A DNA stretch of 28,983 nt from Glaciecola sp965660815 (lineage in GTDB: Bacteria > Pseudomonadota > Gammaproteobacteria > Enterobacterales > Alteromonadaceae). Positions within the stretch are counted from its first letter, which is position 1. Each line of letters opens with the position of its first letter. The notes under the pieces are model-generated. The model was not told where the DNA came from. It worked only from the letters and a program-made list of their open reading frames with translations, and searched no databases. The DNA lies in NCBI GenBank assembly GCA_965660815.1, contig CBFIBG010000039.1, forward strand, positions 1-28,983, written 5' to 3'. Below are positions 24,316 through 28,983 of the stretch, one piece after another. The position numbers and the translations under genes were made by a program.

Positions 24316-25764
24316 ATGAAAAAAATGCAAACAGATGTAGTCATAATTGGAGCAGGTACAGCAGGATTAAGCGCTTACAGAAATGCAAAAAAGTTGACTC
24401 AAAATGTGGTAATTGTTGAGTCTGGGCCTTACGGAACAACTTGTGCAAGGGTTGGTTGTATGCCAAGTAAACTTTTAATCGCTGCCGCCGAAGCAGCTCA
24501 CTCGATTAACATGGCCCCGGCATTTGGTGTGCACAGCTCGCCACCTCGAATAGACGGTAAAGCGGTTATGACGCGCATCAAGACCGAGCGTGACCGCTTT
24601 GTTGGCTTTGTCATTGAAGCAATCGAAGAAATTCCTCAATAAGACAAAATAACTGGTCATGCTAAATTTTTAGATAACCATACCTTGCAAATTGATGATC
24701 ACACTGTTATCTCTGCGAAACGGTTTGTCATTGCAACCGGCTCACGACCGGCTTATCCAGATGCTTTTGATAACTTTGGAGATCGGCTCATTGTTAATGA
24801 TGATGTATTTGACTGGGATGATTTACCAGCGTCGGTTGCTGTATTTGGACCAGGAGTAATTGGCCTTGAAATTGGTCAAGCATTAAGCCGTTTGGGGGTG
24901 GATGTTAAAATATTTGGCGTAGACGGTGCGATCGGCCCGCTGACTGATCCTAGGGTAAAAGACTATGCGAGTGCGGTGTTTTCTAATGAATTTTTTGTCG
25001 ATACCGACTCAAAATTGTCAAACATGACACAAGTGGGAGACAAAGCACAGCTTACATACCTAGATAAAAAAGGTGACACCCACACAGAGCAGTTTGATTA
25101 TGTATTAGCCGCAACGGGTCGCGTGCCCAATCTTGATAATTTAGCTCTTGATACGACTGGCATTTCCCTTAACAAAGACGGAGTACCGCAAGCTGATTAT
25201 CACACCATGCAATGCGGTGACTCGAATATTTTTATAGCGGGTGATGCGAGTAATATTTTCCAGTTGTTACATGAGGCTTCAGATCAGGGAACTATTGCAG
25301 GTCAAAATGCTGGTCGTTTTCCCGATGTCCGCTCTGGTTTACGTAGGGCTAAAATTGCAGTAGTTTTTAGCGATCCACAAATCGCTATGGTAGGCGAAAC
25401 CTACGCTCAAATTGAACATCGCTTAGGCTCATGTGAATGCTTCGAAATAGGTGAGGTTAGCTTTGAAAGTCAAGGACGCAGTAGAGTGATGCTTAAGAAT
25501 AAAGGTCTCATGCGAGTTTACGCAGAGCAAGGCTCCGGCTTATTCTTAGGCGCTGAGTTTGTTGGGCCACACGCGGAACACATTGCGCATTTGCTTGCAT
25601 GGGCTGTACAAAATAAGATGACCGTTCCTCAAATGTTAGATATGCCTTTTTATCACCCTGTAATCGAGGAGGGCTTGCGCACAGCTCTGAGAGATTTAAA
25701 TGCGAAATTAAGGTTTGGCCCTGACATTATTAATCATTGTATGGAGTGCGGCCCTGGGGCATAA
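24316..25764 (+). pseudogene. Pyridine nucleotide-disulfide oxidoreductase (dihydrolipoyl dehydrogenase-like), interrupted by an in-frame TAA
   Basis: Reading through one TAA (24640-24642) gives about 482 positions, normal for the family. 'IGAGTAGLSAY' (11-21) is the FAD site, 'GTTCARVGCMPSK' (40-52) the redox pair Cys43/Cys48, 'VFGPGVIGLEIGQALSRLG' the NAD(P) domain, and 'FYHPVIEEGL' near the end contains the catalytic His-Glu. Both sides are in the same frame; the interruption sits at 'EEIPQ-stop-DKITGHAKF', where relatives read through with an ordinary residue. AAGGAAG precedes the ATG. No E1/E2 genes are nearby, so it is the stand-alone Lpd/MerA-like type. A single base change could explain it; a sequencing error, or a bipartite protein from a TTG at 24685, cannot be excluded from one sequence. 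Confidence 0.8.
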
Positions 25765-25850
25765 GGCAGATAATCACAATTACCATCTCTACTGCGCATA
25801 AGAATATTTACATTAGCGTTGCACGAATAAAAATAACACACCATAGTGCA

Positions 25851-26909
25851 ATGTCCCCTAATAAACAGCCAACCCCAGATAAGGTCATGCAACATATGAA
25901 ACAATGCAGTGCGACCCTACATGAATGCGATAGGTGTTCAATTACAAGAAAAAGATCAGGTCGAGGGTTTAGTTACTTTGATATCGCTGGCCATCGTATA
26001 TCTGACAACGTGAAGATTAAACAAATAAAATCGCTGACCATTCCCCCAATGTGGACGCAGGTTAGAATCAGTGAATGTCGTTTTTCAAAAGTTCAGGCTT
26101 TTGGCTATGACCAACGCTCAAGAAAGCAATATATTTATCACGAGAAGTGGCACAAACAAAGGCAACAGGAAAAGTTTGAAAAGCTACCGATATTGGCCGA
26201 ACTAGTCCCAAAAATTCGGCTTAACTGTAAGGAAAACTTACAAAAACCGAACTGGAGCAAGCGGAAAATATGTTCTCTCGTTGTTATTATATTGAGCCAA
26301 ACAGGAATGAGAATTGGTAACAAGCAATATAGAGATATGAATGATACCTTTGGCTTAACTACACTTAGGCGAAAGCATCTTGACGAACAAGAAGACCAAC
26401 TTTTCTTTGATTTTGATGGAAAACATGGCAAGCATCGACATGTTCAAATAGTGGACGAGGAAGTCAAAAAGCTTGTGTGCGAGTCAGCCACTCAGCCTGG
26501 ATACTCGCTTTTCAGATATAAAGAAAACAGCAAATGGCATGACGTAATTAGTGATGATATAAACACCTTCTTAAGTGAACTGACATGTCAAGAAATATCG
26601 GCAAAAGACTTAAGGACTTGGTTTGGGACTCGATTATCAGTTGAGTAATATAATGATGCTGTAATCAACGTAATGGACCATCCAAATAGAAAATTTGAAA
26701 CTACCTTAATAAAACAGGTTGCCGAACGACTGGGCAATACGCCCGCAGTCTGCAAAAGCTATTATATTCATCCGAAGATATTGCTCGCTTTAAATTCATT
26801 TTTTGTGGAAAAAAAACAGCTCCCTGAATTTTCCGGAAAACAACAATGGCTATCGGATAAACTATCGCCTAGCGAAGAATACACCTTAATGCTCCTAAAT
26901 CGTGGTTAG
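25851..26909 (+). pseudogene. Type IB DNA topoisomerase, interrupted by an in-frame TAA
   Basis: Reading through the TAA at 26646-26648 gives a 352-position protein of the poxvirus-like bacterial topoisomerase IB family. Recognisable parts are 'ITRKRSGRGFSYFD' near the N-terminus, 'SLTIPPMWTQVRI', 'AFGYDQRSRKQYIYHEKW', 'QTGMRIGNKQY' (catalytic Arg), 'FGLTTLRRKHL', 'DFDGKHGKHR' (catalytic Lys), 'AKDLRTWFGT' (second Arg) and 'LGNTPAVCKSYYIHP' with the nucleophilic Tyr. The stop falls after the 'RTWFGTRLSVE' strand and removes the Tyr from any unread-through product. The ATG at 25851 is a choice; the frame also runs back to 25737, overlapping the preceding gene, without similarity. Normally the enzyme relaxes supercoils by a 3'-phosphotyrosyl bond; here it is probably inactive. 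Confidence 0.8.
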
Positions 26910-27054
26910 ACTGAGATTCATCAAACTTTTACAATACATCCAAAGCATTCGGTATGTAATGCCTCTTATGAATATCCCCAAGCAGTCTACGTTTATATAC
27001 AATGAAATGCTTCAAGTGCTTTGACGCAAAACGATCACTTACCGACTAATGCTT

Positions 27055-28449
27055 TTATTTAGTTTGATTATCTACTGACGAATCGACACTTGCACCGGGG
27101 TCTTCCTCTCCACATATAGATTCGTTGTCACCTATCGCATCGCCTGCTTTTGATGAAGTAGTGTGTGGCTGTTCATTGAGTTTAGTCTCAGAAGATATAA
27201 TATCTGGTTTAAGTTTGACGTTAGAAATCATAAATCCATTTTTAGGCAATGATGGCATAACAGAAAAATCGATGGATGTATCGTCAGTGTCGACCTCATA
27301 CTGCATTTTTACAACAAGTTGCCTGATTGCACTTTTCATTATTTCAAGAGTAACTTCCTCTCCTGCGCATCGGTGGTTCTTATCGTAGTCACCCCCTCCT
27401 TGAGGAATATAGTCGAACTTACTGTTTTGACGATCTGCAAATCTCTCGGGATTAAACACCTTTGGAGACTCCCAAGAAGAATCCTCATTATTCGTCCCGT
27501 GAAGATCAAGCAGCACTCGCATGCCTTCAGGGAAGTGAAATCCTTCCCATTCGAAGTCGTGTTTAACTATTGCTGCGACAAATGGAAAATAAGGGTAGAA
27601 ACGACGAACTTCTTGAGCAAATTTGTATAGATGCGTATCGTCACCCTGAGCCAACATGGTAGCTTGCCGAGGGTTTTTATGAATCGCCAACGTTGCAAAG
27701 CAAATATATCGACCAATGGCGACAATGGGACGTATCACATTCAGTAAATCAACGGCGGCTGCTTCCCTGTCTAAGTTTCTCTGGTTCAACTTTTGTAATG
27801 CGAACACACTTAATGCCTGATTTTGATTAAGCTGTGTACTAGTACTTCTATAGTTATCAATCAGACTTAACGCCCATTTTTCCGCGCTTTTCCTAGCCCA
27901 TACCCCTTTAATATATGTCAATCCGATTGAAGCTGGGGATTCAATCATCTTGACCATTTCTTCGGTTCTTTTTTCGACTTCTCCGTCTTCTAACGAAATA
28001 CCACTCCATTCGCAGGCTGCTTGCATCAGAATGATATTACAGACATCGTATAAAGATACATGGTCAGTAGCAGAGAACGACTCCCATTTTTGCCGCCAAT
28101 GCGTCTCGAATATAGTAATTAACCGCCCTATATTTTGTTTGGACATAAGCTGCATAAACATTGCTTTTCTTTGCTCATGTTCTTTTCCATCTAAGCCTTG
28201 TACTCCTTTTTTGCCAGTCAAAGTTTTTTGTAATCGACTTGGTGCAGCAGATTGTCGGGAAAACTTACTTTGATCATAAAATAATTTCGCCGCATCTTTT
28301 CCACTTAGACACAATGTGCGCTCGAATAAAAGCCGTGTTTGAAAAACAGGAGATTCATGCTTTTCACACCTTGTGCTAATAAACGTATTACCTTCTCGCA
28401 ATAGTGAGAGAGTCTGATCTGGCCAAAATTCTTTAGGAATAGAACGCAT
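27055..28449 (-). CDS. CYP152-family cytochrome P450 fatty-acid peroxygenase
   Basis: The 464-residue protein resembles the H2O2-dependent fatty-acid hydroxylases P450 BS-beta and SP-alpha. Seen in the sequence: 'GVQGLDGKEHEQRK' near residue 84, 'NVIRPIVAIGRYI' with the Arg240-Pro241 pair that binds the substrate carboxylate in CYP152, 'QEVRRFYP' containing the ExxR (280-283), and the heme loop 'IPQGGGDYDKNHRCAGE' (Cys361 thiolate). Gln84 stands where hydroxylases have Gln and the decarboxylase OleT has His. After the usual end comes an acidic, Ser-rich tail of about 50 residues. The ATG at 28449 is chosen over TTG 28461 because the GGAG lies 6 bases before it. No redox partner is adjacent, as expected for a peroxygenase. 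Substrate chain length is unknown. Confidence 0.88.
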   Translation of the reverse strand: MRSIPKEFWPDQTLSLLREGNTFISTRCEKHESPVFQTRLLFERTLCLSGKDAAKLFYDQSKFSRQSAAPSRLQKTLTGKKGVQGLDGKEHEQRKAMFMQLMSKQNIGRLITIFETHWRQKWESFSATDHVSLYDVCNIILMQAACEWSGISLEDGEVEKRTEEMVKMIESPASIGLTYIKGVWARKSAEKWALSLIDNYRSTSTQLNQNQALSVFALQKLNQRNLDREAAAVDLLNVIRPIVAIGRYICFATLAIHKNPRQATMLAQGDDTHLYKFAQEVRRFYPYFPFVAAIVKHDFEWEGFHFPEGMRVLLDLHGTNNEDSSWESPKVFNPERFADRQNSKFDYIPQGGGDYDKNHRCAGEEVTLEIMKSAIRQLVVKMQYEVDTDDTSIDFSVMPSLPKNGFMISNVKLKPDIISSETKLNEQPHTTSSKAGDAIGDNESICGEEDPGASVDSSVDNQTK

Positions 28450-28983
28450 GGGTTGCTCCAAAAGATTTTCATCTTTCTATCGATTTGTTTGATGGCGTGT
28501 TAGCCACTAACATTAATAATTGTGTGTTAACTTGAATTGCAAAAGTTATGCAAATTCTTTTTATACAATTTACTTAGAGGGTAAGTTAAGGCAAGAGACT
28601 GCCTAAGCACTTTGCTTTATCAATCCATCGAACCATTACAATACGCTAAATAGCGTGCTAAAAATGACTGACAATACTTTGAGGAAAGCTACATTTTATT
28701 TAGTTTTTACGTTGTTCATTAGAATGTACATTTAATTCGGTTAGCAAGAAGGTTGGTAATTGGTCATAGCTGTGTAAAAAGTATTCAGCACAATTGCAAT
28801 AATTACCCAATTCTGGGCATCAACTGAAAATATCGGCTATTTACATTCTAAGGTTGGAAATTGATATTGTTATTAGAAAGAAATTCGTCTGTTTCGTGCA
28901 AAAGTTGGTTGACTGAGAGAATCGAAAGATGGATTGTATATGCTAACTTGGTGCAGAAAACTGACGTTCGTTTTTTTGAATGA
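28450..28983. other. 534-base end region without a recognised gene
   Basis: Upstream of the P450 gene a minus-strand TTGCAA with TATTAA 18 bases on is a possible promoter, and GTTAG-CCA-CTAAC (28499-28511) an adjacent inverted repeat. A palindrome ACGCTA-AA-TAGCGT lies at 28643-28656. A short plus-strand frame ('TERIERWIVYANLVQ...', about 28865-28983) lacks a good start and any recognised family. Nothing else is supported. Confidence 0.35.

Noticed and set aside
25737..25850. Start of the topoisomerase gene at 25737
   Set aside because: That start overlaps the end of the oxidoreductase frame, and the extra residues do not resemble topoisomerase IB.
24316..26909. TAA reassigned or programmed readthrough as a general recoding signal
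   Set aside because: Several intact genes in the window end with TAA at the expected family end point, and the residues expected at the two interrupted positions differ. TAA also does not encode selenocysteine or pyrrolysine.
28450..28461. TTG start at 28461 for the P450 gene
   Set aside because: These bases contain the GGAG ribosome site of the ATG at 28449.
28865..28983. Short frame at the right edge ('TERIERWIVYANLVQKTDVRFFE')
   Set aside because: A TAA precedes it, only TTG starts are available, no family is recognised, and it ends at the window edge.

Overview
The window looks like chromosome of a marine gammaproteobacterium, probably of the Alteromonadales (Alteromonadaceae type). This is inferred from the AT-rich sequence, the GntR/ABC cassette with the 'ERRDLSVFFWRSLPVSD' permease motif, the Alteromonas-style C-terminal sorting signal with an 'APA' core, and the mixture of DoxX, DUF2306 and EEP membrane proteins. 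No rRNA, tRNA, CRISPR or complete mobile element was seen.

Layout. (1) 1-1008: the 3' part of an alkaline-phosphatase-superfamily gene entering from the left. (2) 1089-3215, minus strand: a tightly overlapping GntR(YtrA-like)-ATPase-permease operon with an inverted-repeat operator in its promoter and a terminator at its end. (3) 3581-8566: an unusual heme-copper oxidase cluster holding a CopD/HemJ-like protein, a reversed DUF2231 membrane gene, a lipoprotein CuA subunit II, a subunit I+III fusion and a CtaG-type assembly factor. It is followed at 8881-11340 by an 819-residue SDR-SPW-VKOR-SPW fusion. (4) 11612-14043: a 62-63-residue orphan protein, a membrane-anchored AraC regulator and a divergent DUF2306 protein. 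(5) 14044-18519: a scarred stretch with the decayed tail of a CNNM/CBS protein, DoxX, an IS6-family transposase tail next to an N-terminally truncated EgtD-like methyltransferase, an intact Pmp3/YqaE gene of 52 codons, a membrane EEP hydrolase, and a beta-lactamase fragment abutting a decayed IS256-family transposase start. (6) 18520-23982, minus strand: an 1820-residue secreted beta-solenoid-like protein ending in a PEP-CTERM-like sorting signal. (7) 24316-26909: two neighbouring genes (a pyridine nucleotide-disulfide oxidoreductase and a type IB topoisomerase), each broken by one in-frame TAA. (8) 27055-28449, minus strand: a CYP152-type fatty-acid peroxygenase P450, then about 530 bases without a recognisable gene.

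How it fits together. The oxidase cluster is the most coherent unit: CuA subunit, catalytic and subunit III parts, and copper assembly factor together encode a terminal oxidase. The oxidase subunit I keeps every metal ligand and the D-channel Glu/Asp, but has Gln where A1-type oxidases carry the K-channel Lys. From about 14 kb on, remnants of two IS families and seven truncated or stop-interrupted genes show ongoing gene decay. I found no convincing new defence or mobile system. The best leads are the oxidase variant, the VKOR fusion without the usual loop cysteines, the giant PEP-CTERM-like protein, and the paired nonsense mutations.
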